Made by a program: the position numbers and the translations under genes. This document shows, piece after piece, positions 37,672 through 46,467 of a stretch of 64,000 bases of DNA. This DNA comes from Victivallales bacterium (GTDB taxonomy: Bacteria > Verrucomicrobiota > Lentisphaeria > Oligosphaerales > Oligosphaeraceae), in NCBI GenBank assembly GCA_017417585.1, contig JAFPYX010000034.1, positions 62,001 to 126,000 of the forward strand, in the 5' to 3' direction. The first letter of the stretch is position 1. Each line of letters opens with the position of its first letter. Below the pieces are notes generated by a model, which searched no databases, was not told the DNA's origin, and worked only from the letters and a program-made list of their open reading frames with translations.

Positions 37672-39951
37672 TCAGCAGGTCTGGAAGGGAAATTGCACGG
37701 CCCATTCGCGGACGCGGGCGAGCATGCCCTCCACGTCGAGGACACCGTGTGCGAAGCCCTTTCGCACCAGTTCCTCCGGAACATATTCGTCGTATTTCTC
37801 GAAGACAGGGTTCTCCTTGGGATATACCAGCTCCAGCGGGTCGAAGGGCTTGGCGGCCTCCTCGGCGACAATGCGGTAGAACTCCTGTTCGCCGACCTGT
37901 GTGGTGAACTGCATATAGTATGGCCGGCAGGAATTGAAGCCCTTGAGGCCGAGGCGTTCGGCGCAGCGGAGCTTGAGGAAGCGCTCCAGGGCGAGGAAGG
38001 CGTAGGTTCCAAGCCATGGGAAGAGGGCCCACATCTTTCCGCCGAGCGAGACAAGCGGGTGCTCCGCCATGCCGGAGTTCCGGAAGGCTTCCCGCGCCTC
38101 CGCCAGCCGGGCGACGGCATGACGCATCAGATAGGGATAGCTCTTTTCCTCGTTCAACACGTCGAACATGCGTTCGAGGATGCGGGTATGGATGTCGCCC
38201 GGCACATCCCCGAAGTAGGCGGGGATGTTTCCCTTCACCAACGTGCAGTAGACCATCCGGCGCTGGTGGTCCACCTCCTCGACCACCCACACGCGTCCCG
38301 CGATGGCGATCTTGTCGCCGATGGGCGGAGGCTTGACGATGGTGCCCAGCTCCTCGGAGCCGGCCCGCACGGAATACTCGATGTTCTCCTGGAAGACCGC
38401 ATAGAACTTGTAGTTGGAAACCAGGCGTTCGCCAGCCAGCCCCACGATGAGTCCGCCGTTCTCCGTGCGCTCGAGATGCCCCGTCTTGAGCAGATGGCGG
38501 AGCAGCGTGCGGTAGTCGTCCCGGCTGATATTCTGGAAGCAGTTGAGGGTGAGGACGCGGGAGGCCAGTTCGGCGGGAGTCATTTCGCCGCAGGAGGCCA
38601 GCGTGCTCATGGTCTGGTGGTAGAGCAGGCTGAAGGGCATCCGGCCGGTGCGCGGCGGCTCCACGAAACGCTCCTCGAGGTAGAGCTGCACCAGCGCGAT
38701 GCCCTGGAGAAGATACCATGGAATGGATTCCGGGAGCATCGCGCGCGCCTCGGCGTGCTCCTCGCGCATGACGAACCACATCTCCGCCGGCGTCCCGCGC
38801 CGCCCGGTGCGGCCCAGCCGCTGCAGGAAGCCGGAGACGGTGAACGGCGCGTCGATGTGGAAGGCGCGTTCCAGGCGTCCGATGTCAATGCCCAGTTCGA
38901 GTGTGGCGGTGGCGCAGACCGACATGAGCGAATCGTCGTCCTTCATCTCCTCCTCGGCGCTTTCGCGGTAGGAGGCCGAGAGGTTCCCGTGGTGGATGAG
39001 GAAGCGCTCTGGCTCGTGGTTCACCTCGCAGTATTGCCGAAGCTGCTGGCAGACGGCCTCGCATTCCTCGCGGGAGTTGGTGAAGACGAGGCACTTCTTG
39101 CCGCGGGTGTGCTCGAAGATGTAGCCGATGCCGGGATCCGCCGCCTTCGGCGCGGTGTCTGTGGGCTCCTCCAGGACGGGGGAAGGGGCCTCGGGCGTCG
39201 GCGCACTGGATTGTGGTCCTGCGGCCTCCGCGGCCTCGTCCGCCTGCGGGCCGCTGTTGTAGAAGTGCTCCATCGACAGCCGCCAGGTCTCCTTGCCGCC
39301 GTCGAACTTCGGGATGACGGTGCCGCGCCCGCTTCCGGCTGCCAGGAACTCCCCTGCGGCAACGGGATTGCCGATGGTGGCCGAAAGGCCGACGCGTCGC
39401 GGCCGGCAGCCCGCCAGCCGGCAGAGCCGTTCGATGAGGCAGAAGGTCTGGAGCCCGCGGTCGCAGCGCAGCAACGAGTGGATTTCGTCAACGACGATAA
39501 AGCGCAGGTCTCCGAAGAGCGAGGTGATCTCGGCGTGTTTGGTGATCATCAGTGCCTCTAGCGACTCGGGTGTGATCTGGAGGATGCCCGACGGCTTGCG
39601 AAGCAGCCGACGCTTCTGCGTCTGCGAGGCGTCGCCATGCCAGCGGGTGACGGCGATGCCGGCCTCCTGGCACAGCTCGCCCAGGCGCCCGAACTGGTCG
39701 TTGATAAGCGCTTTCAGCGGCGCGATGTAGAGGGCGCCCACGGTGGCCGAGGGCTTTTCATCCAGCAGCGTGAGGATGGGGAAGAACGCGGCTTCGGTCT
39801 TGCCAGAGGCAGTCGAGGCGGTCAGCAGCACATTCTCGTCCGTGTTGAAGATCGCATCGCCCGCGGCGTTCTGGACGGCGCGGAGCGTCTGCCAGCCTGC
39901 GCGGTAGATGAAGTCCTGGATGAATGGGGAATAACGGCTGAAAATATCCAT
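37672..39951 (-). CDS. Lhr-like DEAD/DEAH-box helicase (BrxHI-like)
   Basis: The 759-residue superfamily 2 helicase has Walker A TASTASGKTE (about residues 45-54), Walker B VVDEIHSLLR, SAT in GLSATIG, and motif VI QRLGRTGRRG. A winged-helix and Lhr-core-like region follows. A low-complexity acidic/proline linker (about 235-275) splits the two RecA domains. The protein probably translocates on or unwinds nucleic acid. It is the last gene of an operon with a P-loop ATPase and an MmcQ-TerB-N protein, a set predicted in the literature on TerB-type stress systems to process DNA; BREX helicases of the BrxHI type are related. A 51-base spacer with GGTACAAGGTACA-type repeats precedes its start. Confidence 0.85.
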   Translation of the reverse strand: MDIFSRYSPFIQDFIYRAGWQTLRAVQNAAGDAIFNTDENVLLTASTASGKTEAAFFPILTLLDEKPSATVGALYIAPLKALINDQFGRLGELCQEAGIAVTRWHGDASQTQKRRLLRKPSGILQITPESLEALMITKHAEITSLFGDLRFIVVDEIHSLLRCDRGLQTFCLIERLCRLAGCRPRRVGLSATIGNPVAAGEFLAAGSGRGTVIPKFDGGKETWRLSMEHFYNSGPQADEAAEAAGPQSSAPTPEAPSPVLEEPTDTAPKAADPGIGYIFEHTRGKKCLVFTNSREECEAVCQQLRQYCEVNHEPERFLIHHGNLSASYRESAEEEMKDDDSLMSVCATATLELGIDIGRLERAFHIDAPFTVSGFLQRLGRTGRRGTPAEMWFVMREEHAEARAMLPESIPWYLLQGIALVQLYLEERFVEPPRTGRMPFSLLYHQTMSTLASCGEMTPAELASRVLTLNCFQNISRDDYRTLLRHLLKTGHLERTENGGLIVGLAGERLVSNYKFYAVFQENIEYSVRAGSEELGTIVKPPPIGDKIAIAGRVWVVEEVDHQRRMVYCTLVKGNIPAYFGDVPGDIHTRILERMFDVLNEEKSYPYLMRHAVARLAEAREAFRNSGMAEHPLVSLGGKMWALFPWLGTYAFLALERFLKLRCAERLGLKGFNSCRPYYMQFTTQVGEQEFYRIVAEEAAKPFDPLELVYPKENPVFEKYDEYVPEELVRKGFAHGVLDVEGMLARVREWAVQFPFQTC

Positions 39952-40002
39952 CGAGAAAACGGTACAGGGTACAAGGTACAGGGGCTGATCCGGCCAATCC
40001 GG

Positions 40003-41334
40003 CTAGACCGTGAATTCCGCGAAGTCGCCGCCGGCCTGGTCGGAGACGGCCTCGGACTTGGCGAACTGGAAATCGCCGGAGGCCATGAGTTCCTCCAGCG
40101 TCAGCGCGGGGTTCTGGTAGAGGAGGTCGAGCAGCTCGATGAAGTCTCGGATGACCTCGCGCGGGGTGATGTTCTGGTCGGCGCCGATGCGGCTGAACTC
40201 CAGTTTGATGAAGGCCGCAAGCTCCTCGGTGGTGAGGCGCCGCTGGTAGCCGTAGAGTCCGGCGTGCATCCCGGCCAGCTTTTCGCAGAGGACGAGCATC
40301 TCCTCTGGCGTGAGTGGCTCCAGGCGGATGATGGGCGCCAGCAGGTCACGTGCGCCCGGACGCGAGAATTTCCCCTCGGCCAGCCGTGAACGCAATGCCT
40401 CGTAGCTGAAGACACCGCGGCGCTGGTCTTCCACGGCCTGCGGGGTGGCCCCCAGCAGGATGCCCAGGTGGCGGGCCTTGCCCTGGAGGGTGTCGTTGTA
40501 CATCGCAAGAAGCTTCTCGTAGTTGTACTGGCGGGTGATGGCGTTCGGGATTTTGAAGAGATTCACCAGCTCGTCGATCATGACCACCAGTCCCTGGTAT
40601 CCGGCAAGCCGGAAGAACTCCGCGAAGAGCTTGAGGTAGTCGTACCAGTCGTCGTCGGTGACGACGAGGTTCACGCCGAGTTCCTCGCGCGCCTCGCGCT
40701 TCTGCGTGTATTCCCCTCGGAACCAGCGCGTCACCCGCGCCTTCGTGTCGTCGTCGCCCTCCAGGTATGCGTGGTAGTAGGCGGAGACCAGCCGTGCGAA
40801 CTCGAAGCCATGGACCAGCTCGCCCAGGGAACGCGTGACGGCGAGGATCCGCCTGTCCACGGCCGCCGCCAGCGCGGGGTCGCCGGGGGGCAGGCCGGTC
40901 TCCTCCGCGGCCGCCGTCTGTGCATTGCTGATCCAGCGGTCGAGGATGAGGGTGAGTGCGCCACCTTCCGGCTTGGTCTTGGTGGAGAGGTTTCCGATTA
41001 GTTCGCGGTAGGTGGCCAGTCCCTGCCCATGGGTGCCATGCAGACGTCGTTCCGGGGAGAGGTCTGCGTCCGCCACGATGAATCCCCGGTCCATCATGTA
41101 GTTCCGCATGGTCTGGAGTAGGAAGCTCTTGCCAGAGCCGTAGCGGCCCACGATGAATCGGCAGGCCGCGCCGCCCTCGGCGATAATGTCCACGTCATGC
41201 AGCAGCGCCGCGATCTCGTGTTTGCGACCGACGGTGATGTACGGCAGGCCGATGCGGGGCACTACGCCGCCTTTCAGGGAATTCAGGACGGTCTGCATGA
41301 TCCGCCGCGGTATCTTTCGTTGCTCTTCACTCAT
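40003..41334 (-). CDS. P-loop ATPase, DUF2791/BrxD-like
   Basis: About 443 residues. The AAA+/STAND-like ATPase core has Walker A GRYGSGKSF (lysine 69) and Walker B LVVMIDELVNLF (near residue 255). A sensor-type GATPQAVED follows and helical regions complete the chain. The N-terminal RIGLPYITVGRKHEI segment is typical of the BREX-type ATP-binding family (BrxD/DUF2791). It overlaps the upstream MmcQ-TerB-N gene by eight bases (ATGAGTGA), which indicates coupled translation. In the three-gene module it is likely the ATP-dependent switch or loader for the Lhr-like helicase (inference). Confidence 0.85.
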   Translation of the reverse strand: MSEEQRKIPRRIMQTVLNSLKGGVVPRIGLPYITVGRKHEIAALLHDVDIIAEGGAACRFIVGRYGSGKSFLLQTMRNYMMDRGFIVADADLSPERRLHGTHGQGLATYRELIGNLSTKTKPEGGALTLILDRWISNAQTAAAEETGLPPGDPALAAAVDRRILAVTRSLGELVHGFEFARLVSAYYHAYLEGDDDTKARVTRWFRGEYTQKREAREELGVNLVVTDDDWYDYLKLFAEFFRLAGYQGLVVMIDELVNLFKIPNAITRQYNYEKLLAMYNDTLQGKARHLGILLGATPQAVEDQRRGVFSYEALRSRLAEGKFSRPGARDLLAPIIRLEPLTPEEMLVLCEKLAGMHAGLYGYQRRLTTEELAAFIKLEFSRIGADQNITPREVIRDFIELLDLLYQNPALTLEELMASGDFQFAKSEAVSDQAGGDFAEFTV

Positions 41335-43219
41335 TGTTTTTCCCGTCGATAATTCGTTTCAAGTCTTCCCGGTAGTCCTCCACGAGAGAAAGCGTGCGGC
41401 CGTCGCATTCCACCACGCTGTCGCCCACTTCCCCAAAGCAGGCCTCGTTGAGGTCGTCCGCTACTACTGATGGTATTAAATTATTTGTAATCAGTATGTT
41501 ATCAATTCTGCTTCCGGCCAGGAGCATTTTCAGGAGCTGGAGTTGAAGCGGCGTCAGCGAAAGGGAGTGGCCTTCCGGTTCTGGTGATGGTGCCGCGGGA
41601 GGCGTTTTGGAGTGGGGCGGCTCAGGAGGCATTTCCGGCATTTTGGGTGTCTCCTCCTGCCGGTCGGCGTCGGTCAGCAGGCTGTCCTGGGTCTGGAGGG
41701 CGTCTTGGCGGATTTTATCCAGTCCTGTCAGGTCGATGTTGACCACGGGTCTGGCGGCCTCGATCCTGGCCTGCCGGTCGGCGGCGATGACGGCCTCGAT
41801 AAATGGCGCGGCCCAGGCCTCCTCGGCCTTTTCGTGGAGATGGCGTCCCGTTTTCAGGTAACGTCGAAGCTGCCGGTCGGCCTCGTGGAGGAACTCGTGG
41901 AATCGATTTGGATTGGCATCCAGGCTGCTGAGCTTTTCCTCCCGCCAGTCATTGTTCCGGAAGCAGTACTTCCGGCCTTCATCCAAAACATATTCCATCT
42001 CCGACGGCTTGTCATGCTCCCAGTCGTAAATGGCGGCGCCGAAGGGGGACCACAATTGCGTGACAAGCTGTCCGAAGCAGCAGGAAAAGAGGTCTTTCCC
42101 GCCCATGCTGCAATGCCGCACGGCATGCCGCCAGGCCTCGGCGAAGAGGTGTTTTCCTGCTGTTTCCTGTCGGGCGACGACGGGCGAGAGGGCAAATCGC
42201 CTCTCGCCGAACTTGCACAATGCGTCGAATACCTCCTCGTCCGAGTGGATGGCCGGCTGCTGGAGGGCGGCCATCGCCGTGTCTTTCGCAAGCACCTCGG
42301 GGTTGACGAACTGCCGCGCCGTCTCGACGGGCATTCGATGGACGATGGCGAAATCCATCATCCACTTGCGGAGGTCGTGTTGGAGATACGCCTGGGCCTC
42401 CTTTTGGCCGAAGTAGCCGGCCACGAATTCCTTCATCTTCTTGAGGGCGTCCTCCGGCGACGAGGCGCCGACGAGGTTGAGCAGCTCGAAGAAATAGAGC
42501 AGCACGAGGGGAGGATTGGCGGTGGAGAACTCCCCTTTTCGGATTTTGGCGCGCCAGGTGAAGTAGCCGCGGAGCTGCCGGAAATTCAGGGCATGGTAGG
42601 TGGGGATGCGCAGGTACGGATAGTCGTCCCATGGGGCGTTGTCCTCATAGTCCTCCATGAACTTCGCCTGCCGGTAGAAGTTTTTCTCAGGGGAGTCGCC
42701 ATGCACGTACAGCGAAATCATCTGGCCGATCCGGCCCTGTCCGTTGGCGATCTTGCGGAAGCCATGTTCGGTTTGACGGGGCCGCGAGAGAAGGGCGCTG
42801 GCGGGGAAGATCCGCGTGTCGTGGTAGAGGCCCTGCGCGGCGGTCGGCGGGTTTTCCAGCACGATGGTGGTTCCGGCGGCCTGCCGCCCTGCGGCGACCG
42901 CGCGGTCGAAGAGTCGGCGGACGATGCCCGCGTCGGCGGAGTCGTCCATGGCAATGCCGACCCAGTTCCATCCTCTCATTCGGAAGGCGGTTGTGAGGTA
43001 TGGCAGTGGCAGCTCCCGCAGGCAATTCCGTCCGCACTTGAGGTCGCATCGTTCGAGTTCCACGCCCTCTTCGGGGTCCCAGATTCTCATCAGGAGCGCG
43101 AGCCACTTTCCAGTCTGCGGGTCGGCGAGTACGGAGAAGCCTGGGAAGTCAGGCCATTTGTGCTCTTCCCGAAACTGGTATTTCTCCGCGGCGTAGGATG
43201 TGAGTTCGGACAACCGCAT
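41327..43219 (-). CDS. MmcQ/YjbR-like and TerB-N domain protein
   Basis: About 630 residues from ATG 43219; the longer frame start at 43270 lies inside the end of the upstream gene. The first 110 residues look like an MmcQ/YjbR (DUF419) domain, with HKWPDFPGFSVLADP and RMRGWNWVGIAMDD. A TerB-N domain follows at about 200-300 (IPTYHALNFRQLRGYFTWR), and a long helical region completes the core. A Pro/Ser-rich linker precedes a C-terminal segment (about 560-630) that could be TerB-C-like. TerB-N proteins are known from predicted ter-type stress and DNA-processing neighbourhoods with helicases and ATPases. The gene lies between an NhaC antiporter (19 bases upstream) and the ATPase (8-base overlap). 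An AT-rich rare-codon patch lies near 41465-41515. Confidence 0.8.
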   Translation of the reverse strand: MRLSELTSYAAEKYQFREEHKWPDFPGFSVLADPQTGKWLALLMRIWDPEEGVELERCDLKCGRNCLRELPLPYLTTAFRMRGWNWVGIAMDDSADAGIVRRLFDRAVAAGRQAAGTTIVLENPPTAAQGLYHDTRIFPASALLSRPRQTEHGFRKIANGQGRIGQMISLYVHGDSPEKNFYRQAKFMEDYEDNAPWDDYPYLRIPTYHALNFRQLRGYFTWRAKIRKGEFSTANPPLVLLYFFELLNLVGASSPEDALKKMKEFVAGYFGQKEAQAYLQHDLRKWMMDFAIVHRMPVETARQFVNPEVLAKDTAMAALQQPAIHSDEEVFDALCKFGERRFALSPVVARQETAGKHLFAEAWRHAVRHCSMGGKDLFSCCFGQLVTQLWSPFGAAIYDWEHDKPSEMEYVLDEGRKYCFRNNDWREEKLSSLDANPNRFHEFLHEADRQLRRYLKTGRHLHEKAEEAWAAPFIEAVIAADRQARIEAARPVVNIDLTGLDKIRQDALQTQDSLLTDADRQEETPKMPEMPPEPPHSKTPPAAPSPEPEGHSLSLTPLQLQLLKMLLAGSRIDNILITNNLIPSVVADDLNEACFGEVGDSVVECDGRTLSLVEDYREDLKRIIDGKNNE

Positions 43220-43238
43220 TTTTCCGTGGTGTCTCCGG

Positions 43239-44558
43239 TCATTTGGCGGTCTTCTTGGTGCCGAAGGCAATATAGAGCATGAGCGCCAATGCGAGCAACT
43301 GCGGATAGCGTAGATGGACGAGCAGCTCCAGGGCAGTCACCTTCAGTCCGGCGGTCTTGGCGATGCCGGAGGCGATGAGGATCTGTGCGCCGTAGGGGAT
43401 GATGCCCTGGATGACGCAGGAGGCGGTGTCCAGGATACTCGCGATGCGTTTGGGTTGACAGTGGAAGCGCTGCGAAATTTCCGCCGCGATGGGGCCCGCG
43501 ACGACGATGGCCACGGTGTTGTTGGCGGTGAAGAGGTTCACGAATCCCACCAGCAAGGCCACCCCGAACTCCGCCGCGCGCGGCGACTGGATACTCTGCT
43601 CGATTTTCTGAATCAGGAAGGAGATGCCGCCGGCGTAGCGGATGAGTCCGAGAAGCCCGCCTGCCAGCAGCGCCACGATGATGGTCTCGCACATCCCGGA
43701 CATCCCCTCGCTCATCAGCGAAAAGCCGCTCCAGAGGTCAAAGGCGCCACTGCCGAGGCCAATGCCCGTGGCGACAAGGCACCCGAAAATCAGCAGGAGC
43801 ATCACGTTCATTCCCGCCAAGGCCCCCGCCAGCACTAGGACGTATGGCACCAGGAGTATGACCTGACGCCAGGTGACCTGAGCGGGGGCCATGGCACCCT
43901 GCGTGCCGCCCTGGCAGAGATAACACGCGAGGGTGACCAGCGCGGTCGGCAAGGCGAAACGCAGGTTCGAGAGGAACTTGTCCCGCATCTCGACGCCCTG
44001 GGTGCGGGTGGCGGCGATGGTGGTGTCCGAGATGATGGACATGTTGTCGCCGAACATCGCCCCGCCGATGACGCATCCGATGAGCAGTGCGGGGTTGATG
44101 GCCAGTTGGTCCACCAGCCCGACCGCGATGGGGGTGAGGCCGGCGATGGTGCCGCAGCTGGTACCGATGGCCAGCGAGATCAGGCAGGAGACAATGAAGG
44201 TTCCGCCCAAAATCAGCCGGTCGGGAATCAACGCGCGGGAAACCGCGACCGCGGCGTCCACCGCGCCCATCCCCTTGGCCAGCGCCGCGAAGATGCCCGA
44301 GAGGATGAAGATCAGGCACATGATCATGATGTTGGTCTCGCCCATCGACTTCGCGAAGAGCTCGACCTTCTCGTCCAGTTTCCGGCTGCGGTTCTGGAAG
44401 AGCGCGACCATTGTCGCCACCAGGAAGGCCACGGGCATCGGCACCTTGTAGAAGTCGCCCGCCCAGACGGAGATGCCCAGGTAGAAGGCGAGAAACACGA
44501 AAAAGGGCAGCAGTGCCAGGCAGCTGGGGCGGGGGGATGAGGATTCGTTTTGCTTCAT
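43239..44558 (-). CDS. Na+/H+ antiporter, NhaC family
   Basis: This polytopic protein of about 439 residues has ten or more hydrophobic segments and family motifs, including IAIGTSCGTIAGLTP, the metal-site segment GAMFGDNMSIISDTTIAATR, and ANNTVAIVVAGP near the C terminus. These match the NhaC group of Na+/H+ or substrate-exchanging antiporters. The start is ATG 44558, shorter than the maximal frame. It carries a TATATTAT box 36-43 bases upstream. It is followed after 19 bases by the MmcQ-TerB-N gene, so the antiporter probably shares a transcript with the DNA-processing module. Confidence 0.9.
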   Translation of the reverse strand: MKQNESSSPRPSCLALLPFFVFLAFYLGISVWAGDFYKVPMPVAFLVATMVALFQNRSRKLDEKVELFAKSMGETNIMIMCLIFILSGIFAALAKGMGAVDAAVAVSRALIPDRLILGGTFIVSCLISLAIGTSCGTIAGLTPIAVGLVDQLAINPALLIGCVIGGAMFGDNMSIISDTTIAATRTQGVEMRDKFLSNLRFALPTALVTLACYLCQGGTQGAMAPAQVTWRQVILLVPYVLVLAGALAGMNVMLLLIFGCLVATGIGLGSGAFDLWSGFSLMSEGMSGMCETIIVALLAGGLLGLIRYAGGISFLIQKIEQSIQSPRAAEFGVALLVGFVNLFTANNTVAIVVAGPIAAEISQRFHCQPKRIASILDTASCVIQGIIPYGAQILIASGIAKTAGLKVTALELLVHLRYPQLLALALMLYIAFGTKKTAK

Positions 44559-44593
44559 GGTGCTGAAGGGATGAGAAGTCGAGGCAATTCCAG

Positions 44594-44601
44594 ATAATAT
44601 A
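44594..44601 (-). promoter_or_regulatory. Candidate -10 box (TATATTAT) for the NhaC/TerB-N operon
   Basis: The minus strand reads CCCTCTATATTATCTGG, 36 bases before the NhaC start. Confidence 0.5.
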
Positions 44602-44649
44602 GAGGGCGTTTCCAATGTCGTCTCTGCCGCCACTTGTCCCGGAAGCGAT

Positions 44650-44657
44650 TATATTAT
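44650..44657 (+). promoter_or_regulatory. Candidate -10 box (TATATTAT) for the ligase-iorAB operon
   Basis: The sequence GCGATTATATTATCG lies about 48 bases before the start codon. It is divergent from the NhaC box about 50 bases away. Confidence 0.5.
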
Positions 44658-44704
44658 CGAAATTACTTTTTTGCAAGAAACTTTTGTCATTCTTGAAAGG
44701 CGTT

Positions 44705-46351
44705 ATGATCATCACTGATTTACTGGAGCGCAACGCATGGCTCTACGGCACGGAAACCGCGCTGGTGGAACTGAACCCCTCGGAGGAACGCGACCAGGCG
44801 CAGACCTGGCGCGATTTCAGCCTCATCGAGGCCGCCAGGCCCGGCGTGCCCTACCGCCGCGCCATGACCTGGCGACAGTTCGACCAGGACGCGAACCGCA
44901 TCGCGAATCTCCTCCTCAGCCGCGGGCTGAAGAAGGGCGCGAAGGTCGCCATCCTGATGATGAATTGTCTGGAGTGGCTGCCCATCTACTTCGGCATCCT
45001 CAAGGCCGGATGCCTCGCGGTGCCGATGAATTTCCGCTATTCTTCTGACGAAATCGTCTATTGCCTGGATCTGGCGGACGCGGAGGTGCTGGTCTTCGGA
45101 CCGGAGTTCATCTCTCGGCTGGACCAGGTGCAGAGCGACCTGGCGAAACTCAAGTACCGCTTCTTCGTGGGCCGCAGCAAGGATACGCCCGCCTATGCGG
45201 AGAGCCTCTCTTCGCTGATGAGCTACTTCTCGACAGAGAAGCCGCCCGTGCCATTGACCGAGGAGGACCACGCCGCCATCTACTTCTCCAGCGGCACCAC
45301 CGGCTTCCCCAAGGCCATTCTGCACAACCACCTGTCGCTCCTCTCCTCCTGCGAGACCGAACAGGCCCACCATGGCCAGACGCGCGAGGATGTCTTCCTG
45401 TGCATCCCTCCGCTCTATCACACCGGCGCGAAGATGCATTGGTTCGGCAGCCTGCTCGCCGGCAGCCGCGCCGTGCTGCTTCGCGGCGTGAAGCCCGAAT
45501 GGATTCTCCGTGCGGTGACCGAGGAGAAATACACCATCGTCTGGCTGCTGGTCCCCTGGGCGCAGGACATCCTGGACGCCATCGACTCCGGACGCATCAA
45601 GTTGGACGATTACCTCCTCGACCAATGGCGTCTCATGCACATCGGCGCCCAGCCGGTCCCCCCCAGCCTGATCCTGCGCTGGAAGAAGTACTTCCCGAAC
45701 CATCAGTACGACACCAACTACGGCCTGAGCGAGTCCATCGGACCCGGCTGCGTGCATCTCGGCGTGGAGAACATCCACAAAGTCGGAGCCATCGGCATCC
45801 CCGGCTACAAATGGGAGGCCAAGATCGTGGACGAAAAGCTCCAGCCGGTTCCACAGGGCGAGGTCGGCGAACTAGCCGTCAAGGGCCGCGGAGTAATGCT
45901 GGAATACTACAAGAACCCCGAAGCCACCGCCGAAGTCCTCAAGGACGGATGGCTCCTCACTGGTGACATGGCGCGGCAGGATGAAGACGGGTTCATCTAT
46001 CTCGTTGACCGCAAGAAGGATGTCATCATCACCGGCGGCGAAAACCTCTACCCCGTCCAAATCGAGGACTTCCTCCGCAAGAACGACAAGATCAAGGACG
46101 TGGCGGTCATCGGACTGGCCGACCCGCGACTTGGCGAAATCGCCGCCGCCATCATCGAGGTCAAAGACGGCATGACCTGCACTGAGCAGGAAATCCAGGC
46201 TTTCTGCGAGGAACTCCCGCGCTACAAGCGCCCTCGCAAGATCATCTTCGACCACGTGCCGCGCAATCCCACCGGCAAGATTGAAAAGCCAGTCCTCCGT
46301 GAAAAATACAACGGCCAGAAGGCACTCGTGGAGGCCGAAACCACGCGATAG
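44705..46351 (+). CDS. AMP-forming acyl-CoA synthetase (aryl/acyl ligase)
   Basis: The full-length 548-residue adenylate-forming ligase starts at ATG 44705, preceded by an AAAGG. Motifs are complete: the phosphate-binding loop YFSSGTTGFPKAI, the adenine region YGLSESIGPG, DGWLLTGDMARQDEDG, the hinge DRKKDVIITGGENLYP and the C-terminal lysine motif NPTGKIEKP. It stands 116 bases before iorA on the same strand. That position suggests it handles an arylacetate or arylacetyl-CoA linked to IorAB (aromatic amino acid catabolism), but fatty acid activation cannot be excluded. It is a homologue of the partial ligase at the window start. Confidence 0.9.
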   Translation: MIITDLLERNAWLYGTETALVELNPSEERDQAQTWRDFSLIEAARPGVPYRRAMTWRQFDQDANRIANLLLSRGLKKGAKVAILMMNCLEWLPIYFGILKAGCLAVPMNFRYSSDEIVYCLDLADAEVLVFGPEFISRLDQVQSDLAKLKYRFFVGRSKDTPAYAESLSSLMSYFSTEKPPVPLTEEDHAAIYFSSGTTGFPKAILHNHLSLLSSCETEQAHHGQTREDVFLCIPPLYHTGAKMHWFGSLLAGSRAVLLRGVKPEWILRAVTEEKYTIVWLLVPWAQDILDAIDSGRIKLDDYLLDQWRLMHIGAQPVPPSLILRWKKYFPNHQYDTNYGLSESIGPGCVHLGVENIHKVGAIGIPGYKWEAKIVDEKLQPVPQGEVGELAVKGRGVMLEYYKNPEATAEVLKDGWLLTGDMARQDEDGFIYLVDRKKDVIITGGENLYPVQIEDFLRKNDKIKDVAVIGLADPRLGEIAAAIIEVKDGMTCTEQEIQAFCEELPRYKRPRKIIFDHVPRNPTGKIEKPVLREKYNGQKALVEAETTR

Positions 46352-46467
46352 GCAAGTTCGGTGCGCGGAGCGAAATGCTCCGCGTCTCCCCCTTTCTCCC
46401 TTTCCCGCAGCATTTCGCTACGGGCACCGGACCAATCATTCCACATTCCACATTCCTCATTGTTTTT

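Noticed and set aside
37672-43219. BREX or DISARM system
   Set aside because: The helicase and ATPase are BREX-like, but no methylase, PglZ phosphatase, BrxC or DUF1998 partner is present within the window, so the known system names do not apply.
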